Source: Pseudomonas sp.
Lineage (GTDB): Bacteria; Pseudomonadota; Gammaproteobacteria; Pseudomonadales; Pseudomonadaceae
DNA: 64,000 nucleotides
Direction: 5' to 3'
Assembly: GCF_002796985.1 (NCBI RefSeq)
Contig: NZ_PEKX01000002.1
Location: forward strand, 372,001 to 436,000
Part shown: positions 18,076-25,397 of the stretch, in pieces
How the letters are laid out: each line of letters begins with the position of its first letter
How positions within the stretch are numbered: position 1 is the first letter of the stretch
Notes under the pieces: model-generated
What the model saw: the letters and a program-made list of their open reading frames with translations, nothing else
Databases searched by the model: none
Told to the model about the DNA's origin: nothing
Program-made: the position numbers and the translations under genes

Positions 18076-18408
18076 TCAGGCGTCGTTCTGTGCCATCTCG
18101 GCATCGTGCGCGATCAGCGCGATCAGGGCGTTCTGCTGGCGGTGGGTCAGCTGGCGGAAGCGCTGCAGCAGTTCGCGTTCGTGCAGGCTGAGCTCCGGGC
18201 TGTCCAGGCGAATGCCCAGGTTGTCCTGCAGAGCGCCTTCCTGAAGCAGGCTCTGCTCGAGACGCGCAATGATCTCGGAGTTCATGCTGCGGTGGTGGCT
18301 GCGGGCGACTTCGGCGATCCGCTCACGCATGCCTTCGGGCAGACGTACGACGAATTTGTCAGCAGTGCGGCTGGAGTAGGAGGGGGTTGCCTGTTTCAAT
18401 GGGCGCAT
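18076..18408 (-). CDS. amrZ: Ribbon-helix-helix regulator AmrZ (AlgZ)
   Basis: 110-residue Arc-type DNA-binding protein, nearly identical along its length to P. aeruginosa AmrZ as I recall it. AmrZ activates alginate and twitching genes and represses flagella, Psl and parts of c-di-GMP metabolism. The beta-strand DNA-contact residues K18, V20 and R22 are all present in DKFVVRLPEGM; the helices are RERIAEVARSHH and SMNSEIIARLEQSL; the C-terminal tetramerisation region is LSLHERELLQRFRQL. It starts at ATG 18408. In P. aeruginosa amrZ sits next to the phn (C-P lyase) cluster; here phnN is the next gene on the other side of a 510-bp gap. Confidence 0.95.
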   Translation of the reverse strand: MRPLKQATPSYSSRTADKFVVRLPEGMRERIAEVARSHHRSMNSEIIARLEQSLLQEGALQDNLGIRLDSPELSLHERELLQRFRQLTHRQQNALIALIAHDAEMAQNDA

Positions 18409-18918
18409 ACTTTAAACCTGTAAGTCAGGGAGGCCGATGCCATGGGTCAGCGTTCGTTCAGGCCCTTTGACAGCGATTTCCAATGGCCGTTCAGCGCGTC
18501 GTCAAAGCTTTTGAAAATTCATCCAATAACTTGACGTCAAACCTTCGGCATATTGTGTCTTGGGTGAAGGCTAAATGCCAGCACCAATCGTCCGAAATGA
18601 GACCGTCTAGGCAGACCTTCTTGGGATGGGACGTTCTCGAAATGGAGAAAGTTGCTTCGGAAAGAAAAGCTGGCGATGTGCCCGTTCCCGTCAGCGTAGT
18701 CGATATGTGCTGGGCGCCTGCCTGCCGTTGAGCTCCCTGATAAGGGCACTTCGTCGCGGATGTCCATGATGGCACGGTATCTGGCAGCGAGGCAGGGGAG
18801 GCGGGGTATAAAGAGTCTCGACCTTAGGTTTCACTGATATCACACAAGGTGCGGAGTATTATCCGCCCCGCGGATCAGAATTGAAGTAGCGCCGAGCCGC
18901 CGGCGCACCGAGAGTCTT
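18409..18918. other. 510-bp intergenic region, locally AT-richer, no gene recognised
   Basis: Lies between the divergent amrZ and phnN genes. The middle (about 18490-18690) is visibly lower in GC than its surroundings. Several short open frames exist on both strands (up to about 94 codons), but none has recognisable sequence or a convincing ribosome-binding site. The amrZ-proximal end holds the promoter candidate listed separately. Confidence 0.6.
18466..18492 (-). promoter_or_regulatory. Candidate AlgU promoter of amrZ with AmrZ-like core
   Basis: On the minus strand GAACGG is followed after 16 bases by TCAAA, a partial match to AlgU (GAACTT-N16/17-TCtgA). The spacer overlaps GGCCATTGG, which resembles half of the reported AmrZ binding consensus (GGCCATTACC...). 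P. aeruginosa amrZ is AlgU-dependent and represses itself, so the arrangement makes sense, but the matches are imperfect. Confidence 0.35.
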
Positions 18919-19482
18919 ATGACCCCAGGCAGACTGATTTTCCTGATGGGCCCGTCGGGCTCCGGCAAGGACAGCGTATTGCAGGCTGCCAGCGCCCCCC
19001 TGGCGGCGCTGGATTGCCGGATCGTCCGGCGCGTCATCACCCGTTCCGCCGAGGCGCGAGGGGAGGCGGCGCATTCGGTGAGCGTCGAAGAGTTCAGCCG
19101 CCTGGAACTTTCCGGTGCCTTTGCCATGAGCTGGCGCGCCAATGGCCTGCACTACGGGATTCCCCGCGAAATCGATGATTGGCTCGCTGCAGGCCACGAT
19201 GTGCTGGTCAACGGCTCGCGCAAGTACCTGCCCGAGGCTCGTCGTCGTTATCCACAGTTGATTGCAGTCTTGCTGAAGGTCCGGCCCGAAGTGCTGCGCC
19301 AGCGCTTGCTCAAGCGCGGACGCGAGACGCTGACGGAGATCGAGGAGCGCCTGGCGCGCAACGCGCACTTTGCCGACGGCCTGCCCGGGCCACTGGTGGA
19401 GCTGGACAACTCGGTGGCGCTGGATGTCACGGTCGGCCATCTACTGGAGCTGCTCGCCCCGCCGGACGCGCAGGCCAGCTGA
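18919..19482 (+). CDS. phnN: Ribose 1,5-bisphosphate phosphokinase PhnN
   Basis: 187-residue P-loop kinase of the guanylate-kinase fold. It phosphorylates ribose 1,5-bisphosphate to PRPP, the step that recycles the product of the C-P lyase phosphonate pathway. Walker A is FLMGPSGSGKDSVLQ; the substrate-lid region is RRVITRSAEARGE; SWRANGLHYGIPREID is the PhnN counterpart of the GMK base-binding region. It stands alone: no phnC-M genes are in the window, although the neighbouring amrZ marks the phn locus in P. aeruginosa. It meets the GNAT gene tail to tail with 2 bp between stops. Confidence 0.88.
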   Translation: MTPGRLIFLMGPSGSGKDSVLQAASAPLAALDCRIVRRVITRSAEARGEAAHSVSVEEFSRLELSGAFAMSWRANGLHYGIPREIDDWLAAGHDVLVNGSRKYLPEARRRYPQLIAVLLKVRPEVLRQRLLKRGRETLTEIEERLARNAHFADGLPGPLVELDNSVALDVTVGHLLELLAPPDAQAS

Positions 19483-19484
19483 GG

Positions 19485-19961
19485 TCAGTCCAGTGTCAGC
19501 GACAGGCTGACACCGTGGGGTGCGAAGCCCATGGCCGCATAGAAGCGGTGCGCCATTTCCCGGTCCTGGTGACTGGAGAGCGCCAGCTTGTAGCATTTCC
19601 AGTCTCTGGCCCATTCCACCGCCCGGCCGATCAGTGCCTGGCCGATGCCTTGGCCACGAGCTCGGCTGTCGACCACCATGTCCTCGAGGATCGCCGAGCG
19701 AGCGAAGCCGTGGGCGATGTGCTCAATCAGGTGCAGGGTGCAGGTGCCCAGCAGATCGCTGTTGCGCTCGGCGATCAGGGTTACCCGTGATGGCTGCTGG
19801 TTGCCCAGCGCCAGGGCAAGCAAGGCGGTATCCGGCAGCGGATCTCGGGCTCCCAATTGTTGCAGCAGTGGGGCGAGGGCCGCCGCATCCTCGGGCGTGG
19901 CGATGCGCACGTCGAAGGTGGCGAAAGGGGAGTCAGGCAGGGCAGTGTCGTCCAAGGTCAT
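19485..19961 (-). CDS. GNAT-family N-acetyltransferase (PhnO-like)
   Basis: 158-residue GNAT protein. The acetyl-CoA binding motif A is VVDSRARGQGIGQALIGRAV, and motif B ends AHRFYAAMGFAPHG. The region LHLIEHIAHG...ILEDMVVDSRARG resembles E. coli PhnO (aminoalkylphosphonate N-acetyltransferase) in length and layout, and the gene is paired tail to tail with phnN. The PhnO assignment is an inference from this context; a generic GNAT acting on another amine is possible. Confidence 0.8.
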   Translation of the reverse strand: MTLDDTALPDSPFATFDVRIATPEDAAALAPLLQQLGARDPLPDTALLALALGNQQPSRVTLIAERNSDLLGTCTLHLIEHIAHGFARSAILEDMVVDSRARGQGIGQALIGRAVEWARDWKCYKLALSSHQDREMAHRFYAAMGFAPHGVSLSLTLD

Positions 19962-20053
19962 GGTCTTTCTCCGGTTGGCGGCAAAATTATGGACCGGGCG
20001 GGTGGCAGCGGCATGACAAATCGCCCATCGGTGGTTAACATGCCGACCCGATT

Positions 20054-20130
20054 GTCCCGGTAGCTCAATTGGATAGAGCGTCCCCCTCCTAAGGGGAAGG
20101 TTGGTGGTTCGAGCCCACTCCGGGACACCA
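20054..20130 (+). tRNA. tRNA-Arg (anticodon CCU)
   Basis: 77 bases with encoded CCA. Acceptor GTCCCGG pairs with CCGGGAC. The anticodon loop is CT-CCT-AA on the stem of TCCCC/GGGGA type, and the T-arm is GGTGGTTCGAGCCCACT. The rare-codon tRNA-Arg(CCU) gene is a known target for integrative elements; no integrase or second attachment copy is visible here. Confidence 0.96.
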
Positions 20131-20137
20131 GCACGCC

Positions 20138-20162
20138 AAGGCCCGCATTTGCGGGCCTTTTT
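20138..20162 (+). terminator. Rho-independent terminator after tRNA-Arg(CCU)
   Basis: AAGGCCCGCA and TGCGGGCCTT form a tight stem followed by TTTTCG. It also faces the end of the diguanylate cyclase gene on the other strand. Confidence 0.8.
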
Positions 20163-20177
20163 CGTTTCTGGCTGGCG

Positions 20178-21245
20178 TCAAGGTGAATAGCTCATGCGGT
20201 TGCGGCCGTTGTGCTTGGCGTCGTAGAGCGCCTGGTCGGCCTTGATCAGGGCCTGGCTCAGGGTGCCGTCGGCGGTGAGATGGGCGAGGCCCAGGCTGAT
20301 GGTAACGCTTGGGGTTCCGGGCAGCGCGGCAGTGACGCGGCGCAATTGTTCGACGCGCGACTGTGCGTCCTCCACGCTGATGCCCCACAGGTACAGGCCG
20401 AACTCCTCGCCGCCCAGGCGGGCGAATTCGAAGTCCTGCATCTGCTCCTTGATGGCGCGCGCGACGCGGGTCAGCACTTCATCGCCGACGTCATGCCCAT
20501 AGGTGTCGTTGACCCGCTTGAAATGGTCGATGTCGATCATCGCCAGGTAGCGTTGCTCGCCATCACCCCCCAGGCGCTGGCCGACGCGAGTCATGAAGGA
20601 GCGGCGGTTGGGGATGCCGGTGAGCACGTCGAGGTAGGCCTGGTCTAGCAGCAGGCGGGCCATGGCGTAGTTGTACAGCTTGGCCTTGCTCAGGTGATTG
20701 AAGATGTAGATCGACAGGGCGCTGATGAACAGCGGGTAGCAGACCAACATGCTGCGCCGCGCGTCGAAGGCCGGCACGTCGCCCAGCAGTGGGTTGAGGA
20801 AGATCCACGTCACCACCAGCACCGAATAGAAGCCCGCGTTGTTCAGTGGCATCGCGGTGGCGCTGTAGAGCACCGTTGCGGCGGCGATCACCAGCCAGGT
20901 CTGGCGCACGGCTTCGGGAATGCCATCGATCACCAGGCGCGCGCCGAGGCTGAAGGTGATGACGAAGGCCAGGTTGAGCCAGTAGAACAGCACCGCCTTG
21001 CGCACGAAGACCGTGGCCGCAGTAATGAGGAAGAACACGCCGAGGAAGATCACCGAGACATAGGTGAAGCCCTGGCCGGCCTGGAAGCTGACGATAAGGT
21101 CGAAGAGCAGCCACATGGCAATGCTGACGGCGTAGACCAGCAGACAGAATCGGTGGAGTCGTTCGAAATCGTGCTGGAGGAATTCGGCCCTGATCCCGGC
21201 CGGAACGCTTTGCTGGAGTACTTCGGACTCAATGGTCTTGAACAT
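20178..21245 (-). CDS. Membrane-bound GGDEF diguanylate cyclase, last gene of the nfr-type operon
   Basis: 355-residue protein. The N-terminal half (about 40-190) has five to six hydrophobic helices, so it is anchored in the inner membrane. The C-terminal GGDEF domain starts near DVLTGIPNRRSFM. The active-site motif is GGEEF at about 278-282 in ARLGGEEFGLYL, a catalytically competent variant; metal and substrate residues IDIDHFKRVNDTYGHDVGD are intact. The RxxD inhibitory site is missing (Met and Phe at the expected positions), so it should not be shut off by its own product. Start at ATG 21245, 91 bp after the DUF4434 stop. It probably makes c-di-GMP locally for NfrB, the way DgcJ does in E. 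coli. Confidence 0.92.
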   Translation of the reverse strand: MFKTIESEVLQQSVPAGIRAEFLQHDFERLHRFCLLVYAVSIAMWLLFDLIVSFQAGQGFTYVSVIFLGVFFLITAATVFVRKAVLFYWLNLAFVITFSLGARLVIDGIPEAVRQTWLVIAAATVLYSATAMPLNNAGFYSVLVVTWIFLNPLLGDVPAFDARRSMLVCYPLFISALSIYIFNHLSKAKLYNYAMARLLLDQAYLDVLTGIPNRRSFMTRVGQRLGGDGEQRYLAMIDIDHFKRVNDTYGHDVGDEVLTRVARAIKEQMQDFEFARLGGEEFGLYLWGISVEDAQSRVEQLRRVTAALPGTPSVTISLGLAHLTADGTLSQALIKADQALYDAKHNGRNRMSYSP

Positions 21246-21336
21246 GAACCGACCTGTGCGACGGTGGGATCGCGCGCGAAGATCCGAACCTGAAGCTCCC
21301 GGTGCAAGCGGGCGTGGCGCTTCAAGAAGGGGATGT

Positions 21337-22212
21337 TTAGGGCGTTGTAGAGGCGCTGGAATGCGCGCGCTGGTTATCCAGCAATACCTTGCCCCAGGGC
21401 CGGTAGCGCACTTCGAACACGGCACTGGCGTGGCAGCCGACGGACGTGCTGGAAGGCGCGGAAGGTTCTGCATGGAAGGGCTGGCCGGCGGCACTGGTCT
21501 GGCGGAAGGCTTCGCGGACGATGCCGACCGAACAGGGCAGCGCGGCAGCGTAGGCGTCACGCACCCGCTCGGGCAGCGCGTCGGTGCCGGCGCCATCCTG
21601 CCACCAGACCTGCACGCCCAGCCCGGCGATCTGGCCCAGCCAGTCGCCGTACACCTGCGGCGCCAGCTTGCCGCCGGAGAAGGCGCTCAGTTGCAGTGGC
21701 GCTTTCAACTGGCCGGCGAAGTCCTTGAGCTGGCGTTGCAGGGCCTGGCGACGCTCGACCGCCTGGAAGTGCCAGTCATCCAGCTCCAGCGGCAGGTACC
21801 AGGCGGCGACCGGCAGCTTCCACTGATCGCTGACTTGCCGCCGCTGCACCAGCGAGCGGCCGAGCTGGTGGCGCCAGTAAGCCTCCAGGCCGGGAGTGTC
21901 CAGCTCGCTCTGGCGCTGGTAGTAGGCCGGGTCCATGTACAGGCCGAGCACCAGTTGCAGGCCGTTGTCATGGGCGCTTTTCAGCGAACGCGCGAGCCAG
22001 CCGTTGGCGCCACCGAAGTCGGAGTCGCCGTAGGCGGTCCATTGCACGATCAGGGTCTTCGCGCCCTGGGTCGCGCTGGCGCGCCAGATCTGTTGCCATT
22101 GCGCATCGCTCAGCGAAGCGTCGACGTTCAACGGTTGGTAGAACAGGCGGTCATCGGCGTGCGCCGCAGTCGCGCAGAGGAGCAGGGCGAGGACGAACAT
22201 CAGGCGGCGCAT
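21337..22212 (-). CDS. Secreted DUF4434 (YbcH-like) protein of the nfr-type operon
   Basis: 291-residue protein with a clear signal peptide (MRRLMFVLALLLCATAAHA). The mature part looks like a TIM-barrel glycosidase-related DUF4434 protein: KTLIVQWTAYGDSDF, NGLQLVLGLYMDPAYY, WYLPLELDDWHF, LQLSAFSGGKL and GVQVWWQDGAG read as successive barrel strands with acidic residues at their ends. It therefore probably acts on the exported polymer in the periplasm. Its start overlaps the nfrA stop (TGATG). E. coli ybcH, downstream of nfrB, belongs as far as I recall to the same family. Enzymatic function is inferred. Confidence 0.82.
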   Translation of the reverse strand: MRRLMFVLALLLCATAAHADDRLFYQPLNVDASLSDAQWQQIWRASATQGAKTLIVQWTAYGDSDFGGANGWLARSLKSAHDNGLQLVLGLYMDPAYYQRQSELDTPGLEAYWRHQLGRSLVQRRQVSDQWKLPVAAWYLPLELDDWHFQAVERRQALQRQLKDFAGQLKAPLQLSAFSGGKLAPQVYGDWLGQIAGLGVQVWWQDGAGTDALPERVRDAYAAALPCSVGIVREAFRQTSAAGQPFHAEPSAPSSTSVGCHASAVFEVRYRPWGKVLLDNQRAHSSASTTP

Positions 22213-25200
22213 CAGAAGTTCACCTCGAGTCCCACCAGCCAGCCGTTGGCCTGTTCATAGAGATTGCCCGCCATGCCCAGTTGGTACTCGGTGCGCACGG
22301 TGACGTGGGCGCGGTAGGCGTTGTAGCGGTCCTCGCCGTACCAGTACTGCCAGCGCAGGCCGACGCCGCTGCGCAGGTCCTGGCGCCAGTCGTTGCTCGG
22401 GTCCTGCGCGGAGAACTCGGCAAAGCCGTACGGCATGATCGTCTGCGGCGAGTCCACCGGCAGTTTCCAGGTGTGGCCCTGCTGGTAGCGCGAGACCCAC
22501 TGGTGATCGCCGGCGTGGGTCCACCAGGCGAAGTCGGTGTAGAGGGAGCGCTCGTCCCAGTCACTCTCGTCCACGCGCCAGTCGTTGCGGTACTCGCCCT
22601 GGTCGAGGAACGAAGCGGTGGCGCGCAGCAGGAAGTCGGTGGAGGTCTGGCCGTATTTGTCGCGCTGGCGGATGTAGCGCTCGAACTTTTCTGGCGTGCC
22701 GATCTCGTGCCAGCGCAGGCCTTCGAAGGCGTCGTCGGGGTCGCCGTCGTCCTTCACCTGATTCTGCTTGTACAGCTCGCTGTAGAGGTTGAGGTTGTAG
22801 TCACCGAAGGGCTTGTAGCGCAGGCCGAAGCCGGCGGCGAGGGTTTGGGTGTACTCCTTGCGGCCTTCGTTGCCGGCGATCGCCCGGCCATACACCGAGA
22901 GGGTGCTGCCGTTGCGGGTCGGCTCCTCGCCCAGCGCGTGGTCCCAGATGAAGGTCTGCAGGTTCTGAGACTGGGCGCGGCGGCGGTTGCCGGTCTGCCT
23001 GTCGCCATTGAGGATCGGCACCGTGGTGACGCCGGCCGGCGACCAGGTGCTGGCGAGGGTCAGGTTGTCGCGCTGGGACAGCACCTGATGCGCGCGGCGC
23101 TGGCGGAAGCGGCGGGCTTCGAGGCTGCCGTACTCGTCGTCGGCGGCGACCGGGTCTTGCTCAAGGTCGATCACCCGGCGCAGCTCGCGGCGGGCAGCAA
23201 AGCTGTCCTGGGTTTCGTCATAACGCCAGGCCAGGGTTTCGCCCAGGTGGATGTCCTCGGGGTAATCGCGGGTGGCGCGCTCCAGATACGGGATGGCGGT
23301 GCGGCGCTCTTCCGGCGTATCCGTGCCGGCCAGATGCATGCCGTATTCGGCGCGCAAGCGTGGGTTGTCCGGTTCGCGGCGAACCGCTTCGGCCAGCCAG
23401 AGTTTGCTCTGCTGTTTATCACCGGCCTTCTGCGCGCTGCCGGCGGCGTTGTAGAAGTGCTGGCCGTTGGGTTGGTGTTGTAGCGCCTGGCGCTGCCGGG
23501 AAAGCGCTTCGGGATAATCGCCTCGGGCATCGGCGATGTTGGCGCCCAGCGCCCAGTCGTCCGCGCTGTCTTTTTGCACCGGCTGCCAGTAGCGCTCGGC
23601 GGTGGCGTTGTCATTGGTGAGCAGCGCGGCGCGGCTGGCGGTGAGGCGGGCGTTGTCATTGAGTTCGCTGGCCGGCAGGTTGTTGAAGATTCGCAGTGCG
23701 CCGGCCGGGTCGCCGGCGGCCTCCAGTGCATAGGCCAGCGGCAGTTGGCTCTGCTTGTCGCCGTGGGCGATGGCGGCCTGGTAGTAGACCACCGCTTCGC
23801 CGGGGCGCGCGGGCATGGCGCAGCGGCCGAGGGCGCGTAGTTCGCCGGGGGTGTTGGAGTCCGGGCTCAGGTAGCGTTGCAGGGCGTCGCAGCGCCCGGC
23901 TTCGGCCAGGCGGCCGAGCAGATAACCGCGCGAGAGCGGGTCGGCCTTGGGCAGCAGGGCTTCGATACGGGCGACGTCCAGCGGCGTGTCGCTGCGCGCA
24001 TGGATGCCGGCGAGGCGTTGCAGCAGAGCGGGCGGCAGGTTGCCGCCGCGCCGGTCGTAAGCGCTCTCCAGCAGTTGCTTGGCGCGCTCTGTGCGTCCGG
24101 CGTTGAGGGCGAGGTAGCTGGCCTGGTCCAGCGCCTTGAGGTCGCCGGTCTGGCGGTAGCGCTGCTCCCACAGCGCCGCCGCTTCGCCGGTGCGGCCATG
24201 GGCCTGCAGCAGCTCCGCGCGTTGGCGCACGGTGTCGGGCGTTTGCGGTTGGCGCGACAGCCAGGCCAGCGCCAGGTCGGTGCGCCCCTGGCGTCGCCAG
24301 GCGTCTACCAATTGGTCGCGCCGGGCGCTGTCCCAGGGTTCGGGCAGGCGAGTGTTTTCCAGCAGGTCGGTGGCCCCCAGGCGCTGGGCCAGCACCAGCC
24401 AGGTCTTCGGGTCGTCTCCGGGCTTGCACTGCTGCAGCTTCGCCAGTGCCGCCGCCTGGTCGTGGCGTGACAGCCATTCGGCGGTTTCCAGGCAGGGGCG
24501 GTTCTGCTCGTTGCTGAGTTTTGTCACCAGCGGCGCGTCGGCGCTAGCGCGGGCGACTTCGAGTAATTGCGCCTGGCGCGTTGGATCGCGGCGGTCCTGC
24601 TCCGGCAGGGTGAGCAGCCAGCGCTTGGCGACTTCGGTCTGCTCGACGGCGATAGCGCGATCGATGATCGCCAGCCGGGCCTGGCGTGCCGCGTTGGCGT
24701 CCGGCGCCTGCTGGATCAACTGCTCCAGTGGTTTCTCCTCCAGGCGCTGGGCGTAAGCATTGGCCAGGCGCCGCCAGTCGGCGGCGGAGAGCTGGTGGGC
24801 GGCGGCCAGCGGGGCGAGTTGGGCGATGGTGGTGTCCCAGTCGCGCAATTGTTCGGCCCAGTTGGCGCGGGCTTCGCGCAGCACGCGGTCGTCGTTGCGC
24901 GGCGGCAGGGTGCCGAGCCAGTCCAGCGCCTTGGCGGCGCCCTGGGTCTGACCGAGCTTGAGGCTGTAAGCCCGCCACAGTCGTACGCGCTCGTTGGCAT
25001 TGCTGGTATGGGCCAGCCACAGGTTGACCTGTGCTTCCGGCGGTGGGCCGCTCTCGATCATGTCCAGACGCAGGTTGGTGAGCGCCTTGGCGCCCGCTTC
25101 GGTGCCGGTCAGGGCCTGGGCTTCCTGCTCGGCGTCGGCGAAGCGTTTCTGCTTGGCCAGTGACTGGATCAACAGGGCACGAGCTTCGGTGTTGTTCGGC

Positions 25201-25397
25201 ACGCGGGTAAGCAGGTGGCGCATCAGGCGTTCGACTTCCGCCCAGTTGTTCTTCTTCGCTTCCTTGTAGCCCTTGTCGAGGTAGGGGAAGCTGCGGAAGC
25301 GCTGGAACTCCGTGAGCTGGTCATCGGCGGCCTGCGCCAATGGGGCGGCGATGCTCGCCAGGATCAGGCCGTAAAGCAGGGGTTGTTGCGGTTTCAC
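22212..25397 (-). CDS. nfrA: NfrA-like outer-membrane TPR porin (phage N4 receptor family)
   Basis: 1061-residue protein, similar to but slightly longer than E. coli NfrA (about 990). A signal peptide (MKPQQPLLYGLILASIAAPLAQA) precedes a long series of TPR-like helical repeats (about 30-740), such as AEVERLMRHLLTRVPNNTEAR and NDNATAERYWQPVQKDSADD. The C-terminal ~300 residues are rich in aromatic alternating strands (SVYGRAIAG, YKPFGDYNLNLYSELY, VTVRTEYQLGMAGNLY) and end VGLEVNF, a typical outer-membrane beta-barrel terminus. It presumably secretes the polymer made by NfrB. It overlaps nfrB by 4 bp (ATGA) and the DUF4434 gene by 1 bp. Confidence 0.88.
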   Translation of the reverse strand: MKPQQPLLYGLILASIAAPLAQAADDQLTEFQRFRSFPYLDKGYKEAKKNNWAEVERLMRHLLTRVPNNTEARALLIQSLAKQKRFADAEQEAQALTGTEAGAKALTNLRLDMIESGPPPEAQVNLWLAHTSNANERVRLWRAYSLKLGQTQGAAKALDWLGTLPPRNDDRVLREARANWAEQLRDWDTTIAQLAPLAAAHQLSAADWRRLANAYAQRLEEKPLEQLIQQAPDANAARQARLAIIDRAIAVEQTEVAKRWLLTLPEQDRRDPTRQAQLLEVARASADAPLVTKLSNEQNRPCLETAEWLSRHDQAAALAKLQQCKPGDDPKTWLVLAQRLGATDLLENTRLPEPWDSARRDQLVDAWRRQGRTDLALAWLSRQPQTPDTVRQRAELLQAHGRTGEAAALWEQRYRQTGDLKALDQASYLALNAGRTERAKQLLESAYDRRGGNLPPALLQRLAGIHARSDTPLDVARIEALLPKADPLSRGYLLGRLAEAGRCDALQRYLSPDSNTPGELRALGRCAMPARPGEAVVYYQAAIAHGDKQSQLPLAYALEAAGDPAGALRIFNNLPASELNDNARLTASRAALLTNDNATAERYWQPVQKDSADDWALGANIADARGDYPEALSRQRQALQHQPNGQHFYNAAGSAQKAGDKQQSKLWLAEAVRREPDNPRLRAEYGMHLAGTDTPEERRTAIPYLERATRDYPEDIHLGETLAWRYDETQDSFAARRELRRVIDLEQDPVAADDEYGSLEARRFRQRRAHQVLSQRDNLTLASTWSPAGVTTVPILNGDRQTGNRRRAQSQNLQTFIWDHALGEEPTRNGSTLSVYGRAIAGNEGRKEYTQTLAAGFGLRYKPFGDYNLNLYSELYKQNQVKDDGDPDDAFEGLRWHEIGTPEKFERYIRQRDKYGQTSTDFLLRATASFLDQGEYRNDWRVDESDWDERSLYTDFAWWTHAGDHQWVSRYQQGHTWKLPVDSPQTIMPYGFAEFSAQDPSNDWRQDLRSGVGLRWQYWYGEDRYNAYRAHVTVRTEYQLGMAGNLYEQANGWLVGLEVNF

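Noticed and set aside
20054..20130. tRNA-Arg(CCU) as the edge of a genomic island covering the nfr-type operon
   Set aside because: No integrase, no direct repeat of the tRNA 3' end was noticed, and the operon has normal host-like GC and codon use.
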